A stretch of 64,000 nt of DNA from Acidobacteria bacterium UBA2994 (lineage in GTDB: Bacteria; Acidobacteriota; Vicinamibacteria; Vicinamibacterales; UBA8438): NCBI GenBank assembly GCA_002346545.1, contig DEAA01000044.1:92709-156708 (forward strand), read 5' to 3'. The notes below the pieces were generated by a model, which was not told the origin of the DNA, made no database searches, and saw nothing but the letters and a program-made list of their open reading frames with translations. Of the stretch, positions 1-8,418 are shown in pieces (the stretch's first letter is position 1; each line of letters opens with the position of its first letter). Made by a program: the position numbers and the translations under genes.

Positions 1-432
1 CCCCCCCCGGGTCGACCGCTGCTTGGCGTGGCGGCCGTGGGAGTGGTAGCCACGGCAATTGCCATCGGCGCCCTCTGGCCGTCGGCCCAGACGGCGGCCC
101 CGGCGTCGACCAGCCTTCCGGTCGAGCTACTATCGCTCGACCACGCTCGTGAAGGAGACTTTCTCGCTATCCGCGGCACCATTCGAAACCCAGCCGACGG
201 AATGGAACGACGGCAGCTGAGCGTCGCCGCGACGGTCTTCAGCCGTGACGGCGACGTGGTGGGCCGGGGGCAGACGCCGCTCGATATCGAGGTGCTACAG
301 CCGGGCAGGGAGATTCCGTTCAAGATCGCGCTGCCGGACGCAGACCGAATCAACCGCTATCGGGTCAGCTTCATCGAAGCCCAATCGAGTCTGCCGCACA
401 TCGATCGACGCGGCGCAGGAGATCAGCCGTGA
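1..432 (+). CDS. Partial membrane-anchored protein with FxLYD/DUF3426-like domain
   Basis: The reading frame is open to the first base of the window, so the true start probably lies upstream; the first start-like codon inside the window is GTG at 28. A hydrophobic segment (about 20 residues after an arginine) is followed by a roughly 85-residue beta-rich domain with the pattern of FxLYD/DUF3426-type proteins (a G-x-I-x-N core near residue 55, then alternating strands). Such domains sit outside the membrane, and their function is generally unknown. The stop codon overlaps the next gene's GTG start by 4 nt (GTGA), so the two are probably translationally coupled. Seen: the TM segment and overlap. 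Inferred: the domain class. No catalytic residues are apparent. Confidence 0.6.
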   Translation, partial: PPPGRPLLGVAAVGVVATAIAIGALWPSAQTAAPASTSLPVELLSLDHAREGDFLAIRGTIRNPADGMERRQLSVAATVFSRDGDVVGRGQTPLDIEVLQPGREIPFKIALPDADRINRYRVSFIEAQSSLPHIDRRGAGDQP

Positions 433-1469
433 GTTGGGGACGCCATCAGGTCGTCGTGTTGGCCACGGCGGCTACAATCCCGATCGTGGTCAGCGGTCAG
501 CAGCCGCCGGACACCCCTCCGGAAGACACAACCTTCGTCTTCCGCACCGGCATCGAGCTGATCAACATCTCGGCCACCGTGACCGACCGACGTGGCCGAT
601 TCGTGAACGGTCTGACCCAGGACGACTTCCTCGTCTACGAGGACGACCAACCGGTCGAGATCACGCACTTCAACAACGACCGCGTACCGGTCAGCCTGGG
701 GATCGCGCTGGACACGAGCGGCAGCATGGACGGCCGCAAGATGAACGCGGCCTGGGACGCGCTCGACCGGTTCCTCTACGACCTGCTGGGTCCCGATGAT
801 GAAGTGTTCGTCTACGAGTTCAACTACACCCCTCAACTGGTGCAGGACTGGACCACGAATCGGGATCGACTGAGCCAGGCTTTGCGCACTCTCCGTCCGA
901 ACGGCGGCACGGCGATGTACGACGCGGTCGCCGAGTCGGTGCCCCAGGTGGCAGAGGGACGACACCGGAAGAAGGCGGTGCTCGTCATCTCGGACGGTAA
1001 CGACACCAACAGTGAGATCAACGTCCGCGAGCTCCAGTCGATGATCCGGGAAAACGAAGCGCTCGTGTACGCCATCGGGATCGACGGTGATTCGCGGCGC
1101 CGAGGCTGGAACAGGGGCGGCCCGCAGATCGGGATCCCACCCTCGACCCCGCTACCGTTTCCAGGCGGAGGCCGCCGCTCCCCGATTCCGCAAGGGCGCC
1201 GGCAGATCAACCAGAGCCGAGACGATCGGGTCAATGTTGCCGCGCTCCGCGACCTAACCGACGACAGCGGGGGACGAACCGAGATCATCCGGAACGCCGA
1301 CGACCTTGATCCGGCCACCGAGGGCATCGCGCGCGAGCTGAACCAGCAGTACTACCTAGGCTATCCCGCCCAAGCCGAGCGAGACGGGCACTGGCACAGC
1401 ATCCGCGTCGAGGTAAAGGACCGCCAATATCGGGTGCGGGCGCGCCGCGGTTACACGGCCACCCCGTGA
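429..1469 (+). CDS. Secreted VWFA-related protein (Acidobacterial VWFA family)
   Basis: A protein of 346 aa. An N-terminal hydrophobic signal (residues 7-22) leads into an extracytoplasmic beta segment (about 38-85) and a von Willebrand A domain. The metal-ion-dependent adhesion site is intact: D95-x-S97-x-S99 in DTSGSM, a Thr in NGGTAMYDA and an Asp in SDGNDTN. The arrangement (signal, short beta domain containing a DFLVYED segment, VWA, C-terminal YYLGY stretch) matches the VWFA-related Acidobacterial family, which occurs in many paralogues in that phylum and has no assigned biochemical role. A Pro/Gly/Arg-rich insertion of about 35 residues (230-265) interrupts the VWA fold. GTG start, overlapping the preceding stop codon. 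Confidence 0.88.
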   Translation: MSWGRHQVVVLATAATIPIVVSGQQPPDTPPEDTTFVFRTGIELINISATVTDRRGRFVNGLTQDDFLVYEDDQPVEITHFNNDRVPVSLGIALDTSGSMDGRKMNAAWDALDRFLYDLLGPDDEVFVYEFNYTPQLVQDWTTNRDRLSQALRTLRPNGGTAMYDAVAESVPQVAEGRHRKKAVLVISDGNDTNSEINVRELQSMIRENEALVYAIGIDGDSRRRGWNRGGPQIGIPPSTPLPFPGGGRRSPIPQGRRQINQSRDDRVNVAALRDLTDDSGGRTEIIRNADDLDPATEGIARELNQQYYLGYPAQAERDGHWHSIRVEVKDRQYRVRARRGYTATP

Positions 1470-1484
1470 TCCGAACGTTCGCGA

Positions 1485-1490
1485 TAACAT
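1485..1490 (+). promoter_or_regulatory. -10-like box for the ZIP gene, leaderless spacing
   Basis: TAACAT lies exactly 7 nt before the GTG start at 1498, and there is no Shine-Dalgarno sequence. This spacing would put the transcription start on the start codon. No convincing -35 element was found. Confidence 0.3.
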
Positions 1491-1497
1491 CTCGCGC

Positions 1498-2226
1498 GTG
1501 GAATTGCTCGCTGCGGTCGGTCTGAGTCTGCTGGGGAGCGGGGGCGGTGTGGTCCTGGCCGCGCCGCTGCTCCTAGTTGAGCAGCGACGCCGGCACCAGG
1601 TCGTCCCCGGTCTAATTAGCTACGCTGTCGGCACGCTGCTCGGAGTGGCGATGCTGGCCCTGGTGCCCGAGGCGCTCGAGAGCCTCAGCACGACGGCGGC
1701 CCTAGGCGCGCTCCTCGCTGGCATCCTCACCTTCTTCATGCTGGAAAAGTTCGTCCTGTGGCGGCACTGCCACACGGACGACTGCGAGGCCCACGACGCG
1801 AGCGCGCCGCTGGTGCTGATCGGCGGAGCGCTGCACAACCTCACCGACGGCGCCGTCGTCGGCGCCGCCCTCCTAACGTCGGTCCCCTTGGGCCTGACCA
1901 CGGCACTCGCAGTCGCGGCACATCAGATCCCACAGGAGGTCAGCGACTACGCCATCCTCCTCGATGCCGGTTACTCGCGCGCGCGCGCCTTCGCCTTAAA
2001 TGCCCTGTCGGCTTCGACCTGCGCCGTTGGGGCGACCGCCGTCTGGGGGGCCTCGAGCTGGACCCCGCTCGTACTTCCCTACATCCTGGCTTTCGCCGCC
2101 GGGAGCTTTTTGTATGTGGCCATGTCTGACCTGATCCCGGGACTACACCGCGACGCGGTGGACGTCGGCGCGGTTCGCCAGGTGGTGTTCATCGTCGCCG
2201 GCATCGGGACGATCATCTTCGTGTAG
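1498..2226 (+). CDS. ZIP family divalent metal transporter
   Basis: A 242-aa polytopic membrane protein. The paired ZIP signatures of the binuclear metal-binding helices are present: HNLTDG at residues 113-118 and HQIPQE at 142-147. A His/Cys-rich loop (H90, C91, H92, C96, H99) precedes the first signature and could load or sense metal. ZIP proteins move Zn2+, Fe2+ or Mn2+ into the cytoplasm; the substrate cannot be told from sequence. The length is typical of short bacterial ZupT/GufA-type members. The GTG start follows a -10-like box by 7 nt with no ribosome binding site. The gene stands alone between the VWFA gene and polA. Confidence 0.88.
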   Translation: MELLAAVGLSLLGSGGGVVLAAPLLLVEQRRRHQVVPGLISYAVGTLLGVAMLALVPEALESLSTTAALGALLAGILTFFMLEKFVLWRHCHTDDCEAHDASAPLVLIGGALHNLTDGAVVGAALLTSVPLGLTTALAVAAHQIPQEVSDYAILLDAGYSRARAFALNALSASTCAVGATAVWGASSWTPLVLPYILAFAAGSFLYVAMSDLIPGLHRDAVDVGAVRQVVFIVAGIGTIIFV

Positions 2227-2384
2227 CTCCCTCGACCCACATCTTCCGACCGACCTGCGAGACGACGCCGCCCGCGTGAGCTTGCGCGCTGGTCCACAGC
2301 GCACTCTCTACCTGACGCTCAGCAGCACCCAAACCCTTACCCGCAAGACCCGCTCGCCCCGCACCAACCGCGCTCTGAGCGCGG

Positions 2385-2392
2385 TATATACT
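2385..2392 (+). promoter_or_regulatory. -10-like box upstream of polA
   Basis: TATATACT contains two overlapping -10 matches (TATATA at 2385, TATACT at 2387) 13 nt before the ATG at 2406. The intervening bases hold no Shine-Dalgarno sequence, so any leader would be only a few nt. Confidence 0.35.
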
Positions 2393-2405
2393 GCCTGCCT
2401 TCCAG

Positions 2406-5084
2406 ATGTCCTCAGACCAGCGGCTGTTCCTGATCGACGGCAACTCGCAGATGTATCGCGCCTATCACGCGATCCGGGAACTGACCGGCCCCGACGGGCG
2501 GTCGACCAACGCGGTCTATGGGTTCATCACGATGTTACGGAAGCTGCTGGAAGACCACGAGCCCGCCCTGGTCGCGGCGGCGTTCGACCTGAGGGGTCCG
2601 ACGTTCCGGAACGAACTCTCGGCCGACTACAAGGCGAACCGGCAGCCGATGCCGGAAGACCTCGTCGAACAGGTGCCGTGGGTCCACGAGGCGTGCACAG
2701 CTTTCGGCGTGCCGATCGTGACTCACAAGGGAGTCGAGGCGGACGATGTCATCGGCACCCTCGCCACTCGGGCCACCGCGGACGGTCTGCAGGTGGTGCT
2801 GGTCACCGGCGACAAAGACTTCTTCCAACTGGTGAACGATCAGGTTCAGGTGTTCAACCCGCGTGACGAGGGTGTCTGGTACGACGCTGCTGGTGTCGTG
2901 GAGAGGTTCGGGGTCAGGCCGGACCAAGTGGTCGACGTGCTGGCGCTGATGGGCGACTCCAGCGACAACGTGAAGGGGGTGCCTGGCATTGGGGAAAAGG
3001 GCGCTCGCGAGCTCATCACGACTCACGAGACGCTGGACCGTCTGCTCGAGGCCGCCGCCGAGCTCACCAAGAAGAAGTATCGGACCGCGCTGACCGAACA
3101 CGCCGACGATGCGTACCAGAGCCGCGCGCTGGTCCAGATCCGCACCGACGTGCCAGTGCCCTATGAACCAGACCGCTACCGCTACCAGGGCGCCGACCGC
3201 GAGCGCTGCTTCACGCTCTGCACGGAGCTCGGTTTCAAGTCGCTGGTGGCCGAGTTCGCGCCAACCGCCGAGAGTGTCACGACTGAGTACCGACTGATCG
3301 ACGACCCGGACGGACTCGACGCGGTGGTCGCGAACGTCCGCGAGCACGGGCGCTGCGGGGTGGGGCTGATGACCACTAGCGGTGCCCCGCAACCGGACGG
3401 ACTCATCGGGATCGCGTTGTCTACCGAGACTCGCACCGGCTTCTACGTGCCGCTGGCGGCTAGTGGGGGACTCGCACTAACCGAGCATCTCGACCACGCC
3501 ACCGTGTTCGCGCGTCTCGGACCGCTCCTCGAAGACGAGACGACCGCCGTCGTCGGCCACGATCTCAAGCAGATCATGCTCTGGCTCGCACCTCACGGGA
3601 TCCGCTTGAGAGGACTGGAGCTGGACACGATGCTGGCCGGCTACCTGCTGGACGCCGCCCGCGCGACCCCCACCCTCGAGACCATCGCGCTCGAGCACAC
3701 GGGATATCGAGCTCGCACCGCGGAGGACATCCGCGGGAAAGGCGCCAAGGCACCAGACTTCGACCGGATTCCGCCCGACGAGGTGCTGGGCTACGCGTGC
3801 GAACGGGCCGATCTCCCGCTCCAGGCAGCCACGCCACTCCAAGAACAGTTGGAGATCCATGGCCTGGCAACGCTGTATCGCGAGCTCGAACATCCGCTGA
3901 TCCCGATCCTGGCCGACATAGAGGAGGCAGGCATCGCGATCGACGTCGATCGGCTGACTGAACGATCCCAGGAGATGGAAACGGAGCTGGGAAAGCTGCA
4001 GGCGGCGATCTTCGAGCAAGCTGGCGAAGAGTTCAACGTCAACTCGCCGAAGCAGCTGGCCACGATTCTGTTCGACAAGCTGGCGCTCCCGACCAAGAAG
4101 AAGACCGGCAAGACTCGCATGGCTTCGACCTCCGTCGAGGTGCTCGAGGAGCTTGCACTGCAACATGAGCTGCCCAAGCTCGTGCTCGAGTGGCGCGCGA
4201 TCCAGAAGCTCAAAGGCACCTACGTCGACGCGCTACCGCAGCTGGTCCGTGGCGACACCCGCCGGGTGCACACCTCGTTCAACCAGGCGGTTGCGGCCAC
4301 CGGGCGACTGAGCAGCAGCGATCCGAACCTCCAAAACATCCCGATTCGGACCGCCCTGGGACGTGAGATCCGTCGAGCATTCGTGGCCCGCGACAGACAT
4401 GTGCTCATCTCGGCCGACTACTCGCAGATCGAACTCCGGGTGCTGGCCCACCTCTCGAAGGACGCAGCGCTCATCGAAGCGTTCGCCAAGGATGAAGACA
4501 TCCACGACCGAACCGCCATGCACGTCTTCGGCGCCGACAGCGGGCTGGACCCCCACGAGCTGCGCCGGCGGGCGAAGATCATCAACTACGCGCTCCTCTA
4601 CGGAAAGACCGCCTTCACGCTGTCGCGCGACATCGGCGTGACCACAGGACTCGCCCAGGAGTTCATCGACGCCTACTTTGATGGCTACCCGAACGTACGC
4701 GGGTTTCTCGAAAGTGTGGTGGAGCAGGCGCGTGAAACCGGTGAGGTCCGCACGATGTACGGGCGACGCCGATTGGTACCGGAGCTCCGCAGCCGGAACG
4801 GCCAGATCCGCGCCGCCGGCGAGCGAGCCACGGTAAACATGCCGATCCAGGGCACGGCAGCAGACATTCTGAAGCGGGCGATGCTTGACCTGGCCGACGC
4901 ACTCCCCCCCACCGCACCGATGATCCTCACCGTCCACGACGAGCTGGTGCTGGAAGTGCCGCGGGACGACGCCGCGGCGGTCTCGGCGCTGGTGCGGAAC
5001 CGGATGGAAGAGGCGGCCAGCCTGCGGGTCCCGCTGAAGGTCGACCTCGGGGTCGGTGACGACTGGATCGCAGCCAAAGGCTGA
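2406..5084 (+). CDS. polA: DNA polymerase I with degenerate 3'-5' exonuclease domain
   Basis: An 892-aa family A polymerase for gap filling and Okazaki primer removal. The N-terminal 5'-3' nuclease domain (1-290) keeps its acidic metal sites (LIDGN, EADDVIGT, TGDKDFFQL, MGDSSDN) and the helix-hairpin-helix. The polymerase domain has motif A (DYSQIELR, about residue 669), the O-helix RRRAKIINYALLYG and motif C HDELVLEV (about 843). The central domain (about 310-490) keeps the fold, but its proofreading residues are gone: the FDTET motif aligns with VGLMT (about 317-321), the NLKYD Asp aligns with Ile in DLKQI, and the YAAED Asp aligns with Arg in YACERAD. It therefore looks proofreading-deficient, as in Taq polymerase. 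It stands directly before pcnB. Confidence 0.97.
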   Translation: MSSDQRLFLIDGNSQMYRAYHAIRELTGPDGRSTNAVYGFITMLRKLLEDHEPALVAAAFDLRGPTFRNELSADYKANRQPMPEDLVEQVPWVHEACTAFGVPIVTHKGVEADDVIGTLATRATADGLQVVLVTGDKDFFQLVNDQVQVFNPRDEGVWYDAAGVVERFGVRPDQVVDVLALMGDSSDNVKGVPGIGEKGARELITTHETLDRLLEAAAELTKKKYRTALTEHADDAYQSRALVQIRTDVPVPYEPDRYRYQGADRERCFTLCTELGFKSLVAEFAPTAESVTTEYRLIDDPDGLDAVVANVREHGRCGVGLMTTSGAPQPDGLIGIALSTETRTGFYVPLAASGGLALTEHLDHATVFARLGPLLEDETTAVVGHDLKQIMLWLAPHGIRLRGLELDTMLAGYLLDAARATPTLETIALEHTGYRARTAEDIRGKGAKAPDFDRIPPDEVLGYACERADLPLQAATPLQEQLEIHGLATLYRELEHPLIPILADIEEAGIAIDVDRLTERSQEMETELGKLQAAIFEQAGEEFNVNSPKQLATILFDKLALPTKKKTGKTRMASTSVEVLEELALQHELPKLVLEWRAIQKLKGTYVDALPQLVRGDTRRVHTSFNQAVAATGRLSSSDPNLQNIPIRTALGREIRRAFVARDRHVLISADYSQIELRVLAHLSKDAALIEAFAKDEDIHDRTAMHVFGADSGLDPHELRRRAKIINYALLYGKTAFTLSRDIGVTTGLAQEFIDAYFDGYPNVRGFLESVVEQARETGEVRTMYGRRRLVPELRSRNGQIRAAGERATVNMPIQGTAADILKRAMLDLADALPPTAPMILTVHDELVLEVPRDDAAAVSALVRNRMEEAASLRVPLKVDLGVGDDWIAAKG

Positions 5085-5112
5085 GTCGAAGACGCGCAGA
5101 TCAAGGCGGTTG

Positions 5113-5118
5113 TATAAT
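5113..5118 (+). promoter_or_regulatory. Consensus -10 box of pcnB
   Basis: A perfect TATAAT lies 9 nt before the pcnB ATG at 5128, in the 43-nt polA-pcnB gap. There is no Shine-Dalgarno sequence and no clear -35 element. The position implies a leaderless or nearly leaderless mRNA and argues against an upstream start inside polA. Confidence 0.5.
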
Positions 5119-5127
5119 CGTCGACCG

Positions 5128-6495
5128 ATGGCGGTGCCGATAAATATCCCTCGGTCGGAGCACCCCGTTTCAAGACAGCACATCGACGACGACGCACTGA
5201 AGGTGATCTATCGCCTGCAGCAGCACGACTTCGAGACCTACCTCGTCGGCGGCGGCGTACGCGACCTGCTGCTAGATCGACGACCGAAGGACTTCGACGT
5301 TGGCACCTCCGCCCACCCACAGCAGATCAAGCGGCTGTTCCGCAACTGCTGGATCATCGGCCGCCGTTTCCGGCTGGCCCACATCAAGTTCGGGGACAAG
5401 ACCCTGGAGGTTGCCACCTTCCGGAAACAGCTCCCTCCGGAGACCGACACCGAACGGGCTGCCCGGGAGGCGGAGCGTGAGCGGGCGAAACGGGAGGCGG
5501 AGCGCACCCGCGTGCGACCGAAGCGGTTTATTCCGCGGGACAACACCTTCGGCACAGCGGAAGAAGACGCTTTTCGTCGCGACTTCACGATCAACGCGCT
5601 CTTCTACGACGCCTCCACCCGCGCGATTCTGGACTACGTCGGCGGGATAGAGGACATCAGGCGACGGATGATCCGGAGCATCGGCGATCCGAACGAACGG
5701 TTCATCGAGGACCCGGTCCGTATGCTCCGCGCGGTAGTACTCGCCGCGCGCCTCGACCTGAGCATCGACCCAGCGGTACAGGCGGCGATCCGCAAGCATC
5801 GAGGCGAGATCGTGCACAGCTCCCCCGCTCGACTCGTCGAAGAGTTGTACAAGATTGGACGGAGCGGATCGGCGGAGCGGATCATCAACGATCTAGGCGA
5901 AGCCGGCTTGCTCAGGCATATCGCGCCCGAACTCGACAAGGCGCGTGCCCAGCCGCTGTGGCGATCGCTCGCGGCTCTCGACCGATACCGCCGTCATTAC
6001 GAAGACAGCCCACCCACGCTGAGCAACCCGATCCTGCTGGGCAGTCTGGTCGCACCGTTCACCCAGATCGAGCCGCCGCGACGGCGCGCGTCGAAGGACC
6101 CGCTCGCAAAGCGGCCACTGGAGGTCAAGCTTGGTGTGCTACCGGTGGCGCGGCGAGACGTAGAAAGGCTGCGCCAGGTGCTGGACCTGCAGCGCCGGCT
6201 GGCCGGCGAGCACCTGACCCCACGCGTGCGGCGCGGTCTCCTCAACCGGAGCGCGTTCACCGATGCGCTTACCTGGATGGAGCTGCACGGGCAGACACCG
6301 GAGCTGCTCGAGTCGTGGCGAGACGCGGCAGCCCACGGTGTGGAGGGCGCCGACGAAAAACGCCCACGGCGGCGCCGACGACGGCGCCGACAACGGCGTC
6401 GACCTTCGGGTGAAACAGAACAGAGCGGGAGCCAAACGCCGTCAACCCAAGAGTATGGCGGTCACCCGAACGAACGAAAAACCGACCCCGACTAG
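5128..6495 (+). CDS. pcnB: Poly(A) polymerase (PcnB family nucleotidyltransferase)
   Basis: 455 aa. It adds 3' adenosine tails to RNA to promote decay, or has the related CCA-adding activity. The head domain carries the class II nucleotidyltransferase motifs: GGGVRDLLL, the catalytic DFDV pair and RRDFTINAL. IIGRRFRLAH followed by EVATFRK is typical of the PcnB branch, as opposed to CCA-adding enzymes. A helical RNA-binding region follows. The C-terminus is a long Arg-rich tail (about residues 410-430), as in PcnB proteins. The frame continues upstream to 5056, but similarity begins at this ATG and a TATAAT box sits at 5113. The last 54 nt overlap the convergent rhomboid gene tail to tail. 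Confidence 0.92.
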   Translation: MAVPINIPRSEHPVSRQHIDDDALKVIYRLQQHDFETYLVGGGVRDLLLDRRPKDFDVGTSAHPQQIKRLFRNCWIIGRRFRLAHIKFGDKTLEVATFRKQLPPETDTERAAREAERERAKREAERTRVRPKRFIPRDNTFGTAEEDAFRRDFTINALFYDASTRAILDYVGGIEDIRRRMIRSIGDPNERFIEDPVRMLRAVVLAARLDLSIDPAVQAAIRKHRGEIVHSSPARLVEELYKIGRSGSAERIINDLGEAGLLRHIAPELDKARAQPLWRSLAALDRYRRHYEDSPPTLSNPILLGSLVAPFTQIEPPRRRASKDPLAKRPLEVKLGVLPVARRDVERLRQVLDLQRRLAGEHLTPRVRRGLLNRSAFTDALTWMELHGQTPELLESWRDAAAHGVEGADEKRPRRRRRRRRQRRRPSGETEQSGSQTPSTQEYGGHPNERKTDPD

Positions 6496-7269
6496 CGTCA
6501 GCACGATCAGCGCGAGCGACCCCAGGAGCACCCAGCTCGAGTCCTGGCGGTCATCATCCAGGTTCATCGCCTCGGCCACCAGCCACCCAGTCGCGAACCC
6601 GCCGCCGTGGGCCCAGTTGTTGATCCCTGGCATGATGAAGCCGAAGACACCGAGGATGATCGCGTACTGCCACAGCTGCTGCGTCATCACCGAGCTTCCC
6701 CGGCGACGGCCAAAGACGATCAGGGCAGCCAGCAGACCGAAGATACTGCCGGACGCTCCGATGGTCGGGACCCCGCTGGCGAGATTTGAAACCAGGAAAC
6801 CACCGGCGCCCGCGGCGTTGAACAGGAGAAAGGCCCGTCCAGCGCCATAAACGTCAGTCACCGCCGGGCCCAGGTTCCTGATCCACATCACGTTGAAGAT
6901 GATGTGGAGCAAGCTGCCATGGAGATAAATCGCGGTGAGCAGGGTCAGCCACCAGCCTTGCTGCCAGGCTAGGCCGCCTGTCATGCCGAGCTGATAGAGG
7001 GCCCGGCCACCAGGCGAAAGGATGGACATCAGCCCGGACGGCTGGAAAATCGCTTCGGGCTGAAGGAGCAGCGTGAGGGCGTAGAGCGTCACGCAGGCGC
7101 CGACAATCAACGAGAACAGATCCAGGCGACCACCGAGTAACCGGCGGAGCACGGTAGCCCAGCCAAAGAGACCGGGGCGCCAGGCGCCGCAGAACGGGCA
7201 CTTCTCCTCGTTGACGCCGACCAGCCGCCCGCACTGCGCACAGACGACCGATCCATCCATCTGTCTCAC
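6442..7269 (-). CDS. Rhomboid intramembrane serine protease with N-terminal zinc ribbon
   Basis: 275 aa. The N-terminus is a four-cysteine zinc ribbon (C10, C13, C24, C27). About six transmembrane helices follow. The catalytic dyad is visible: Ser173 in GASGS and His221 in NWAHGGG; the helix-2 HxxxN-type motif lies around H117-N126. Rhomboids cleave single-pass membrane proteins within the bilayer. An AGGAG sequence 9 nt upstream supports the GTG start at 7269; an ATG at 7260 is the alternative. It lies 16 nt downstream of serC, probably in the same transcript. The 3' end overlaps pcnB by 54 nt. The substrate is unknown. Confidence 0.93.
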   Translation of the reverse strand: MRQMDGSVVCAQCGRLVGVNEEKCPFCGAWRPGLFGWATVLRRLLGGRLDLFSLIVGACVTLYALTLLLQPEAIFQPSGLMSILSPGGRALYQLGMTGGLAWQQGWWLTLLTAIYLHGSLLHIIFNVMWIRNLGPAVTDVYGAGRAFLLFNAAGAGGFLVSNLASGVPTIGASGSIFGLLAALIVFGRRRGSSVMTQQLWQYAIILGVFGFIMPGINNWAHGGGFATGWLVAEAMNLDDDRQDSSWVLLGSLALIVLTLVGVGFSFVRVTAILLG

Positions 7270-7285
7270 GGTGGGGTGCTCCTCG

Positions 7286-8377
7286 CTAGCCGTGGGTTCG
7301 TTCGAACTCGCGCATGAAGGCCACGAGCGCGGCGACGCCCTGTTCAGGAAATGCGTTGTAGATCGACGCTCGCTGTCCCCCGACGGACCGATGTCCCTTC
7401 AAACCAGACAACCCGGCCGCCGTGGCCTCTTGGACGAAACGGGCTTCAAGCTCCTCTGAGGGCAGCCGGAAGGTCACGTTCATGAGTGAACGGCTCTCCG
7501 CCTGCGCGGTCCCGCGGTAGAAATCGCTCCCATCGATCGCGTCATAGAGCAGCGATGCCTTCCGCCGATTCACTGTCTCGATGGCCGCAAGGCCGCCCTG
7601 CGCCTTGAGCCATTGCATCACTAGCCCAAACAGGTAGATGGCGAAGACCGGCGGCGTGTTGTAGCGAGAACCGTGCTTGGCGGCCACTGCGTAGCGCAGC
7701 GTCGCAGGCAGCGACTTCGGGCCGCGCTCGGCCAAGTCCTTCCGGATGATTACCAGCGTCACCCCGGCCGGGCCGAGGTTCTTCTGGGCACCTCCATAGA
7801 TCAGGCCGGTACCGGCGACGTCGATAGGTTTCGACAGCAGGTCGGATGAAGCGTCGACCACGAGCGGCGCGTTTCCGGTGTCCGGGAGTGCGGGCCATTC
7901 AGTACCGCAAATCGTGTTGTTCGACGTCACGTGGACATAGGCGGCCCCGGGTGTCAGGCTCAGCTCGCCAGGCATCGGTACCCGGGTGAACGACTCAGAC
8001 TCGGTCGAGGCGCATACGTTGACCTCACCAATCTTTGCCGCCTCGGCGGCCGCTTTCTTTGCCCAACTGCCAGTCAACGTGTAGTCGGCGACCGCGGCCG
8101 CGTCGAGCAGGTTCATCGCTACCATCGCGAACTGCTGGCTCGCGCCACCCTGTAAGAACAGCACGTGGTAGTCGTCGCCGATCCCGGCCAGCTCGCGCAG
8201 GTCGACCTCGGCCTGTTCGAGAATGCGATCGAACGCCGCTGACCGGTGGCTGATCTCAAGTACCGACATGCCCACTCCGGGCAACACCATTAGATCCTGC
8301 TGCGCCTGGGCGAGCACCGGTTCAGGAAGCACCGCCGGGCCAGCGCTGAAATTAAAGATACGGTCGGTGGACGACAT
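7286..8377 (-). CDS. serC: Phosphoserine aminotransferase
   Basis: 363 aa, a class V PLP aminotransferase converting 3-phosphohydroxypyruvate plus glutamate to phosphoserine in serine biosynthesis (and the analogous step in PLP synthesis). FNFSAGPAVLP is the family's N-terminal hallmark. HRS around 44-46 and QGGAS at 76-80 bind substrate and cofactor, and the PLP lysine is K199 in GGAQKN. The ATG at 8377 follows an AAGGAG box; the frame is open to 8416, but those residues are not conserved. It lies 41 nt downstream of the DUF1015 gene and upstream of the rhomboid gene. No serA or serB is in the window. Confidence 0.96.
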   Translation of the reverse strand: MSSTDRIFNFSAGPAVLPEPVLAQAQQDLMVLPGVGMSVLEISHRSAAFDRILEQAEVDLRELAGIGDDYHVLFLQGGASQQFAMVAMNLLDAAAVADYTLTGSWAKKAAAEAAKIGEVNVCASTESESFTRVPMPGELSLTPGAAYVHVTSNNTICGTEWPALPDTGNAPLVVDASSDLLSKPIDVAGTGLIYGGAQKNLGPAGVTLVIIRKDLAERGPKSLPATLRYAVAAKHGSRYNTPPVFAIYLFGLVMQWLKAQGGLAAIETVNRRKASLLYDAIDGSDFYRGTAQAESRSLMNVTFRLPSEELEARFVQEATAAGLSGLKGHRSVGGQRASIYNAFPEQGVAALVAFMREFERTHG

Positions 8378-8418
8378 GGAGCTCCTTGGATCGTGGTCGT
8401 GTCCGCCGCCGGACACGA

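Noticed and set aside
1..10. Run of eight C at the window start
   Set aside because: Too short, and at the edge; no interpretation possible.
5056..5127. Upstream extension of pcnB into polA
   Set aside because: No similarity in these residues, and a TATAAT box at 5113 lies inside the extension.
4233..5183. Minus-strand frame of 316 codons
   Set aside because: Antisense to the polymerase domain of polA.
6355..6410. CGGCGCCGAC-like tandem DNA repeat
   Set aside because: It simply encodes the Arg-rich tail normal for PcnB proteins.
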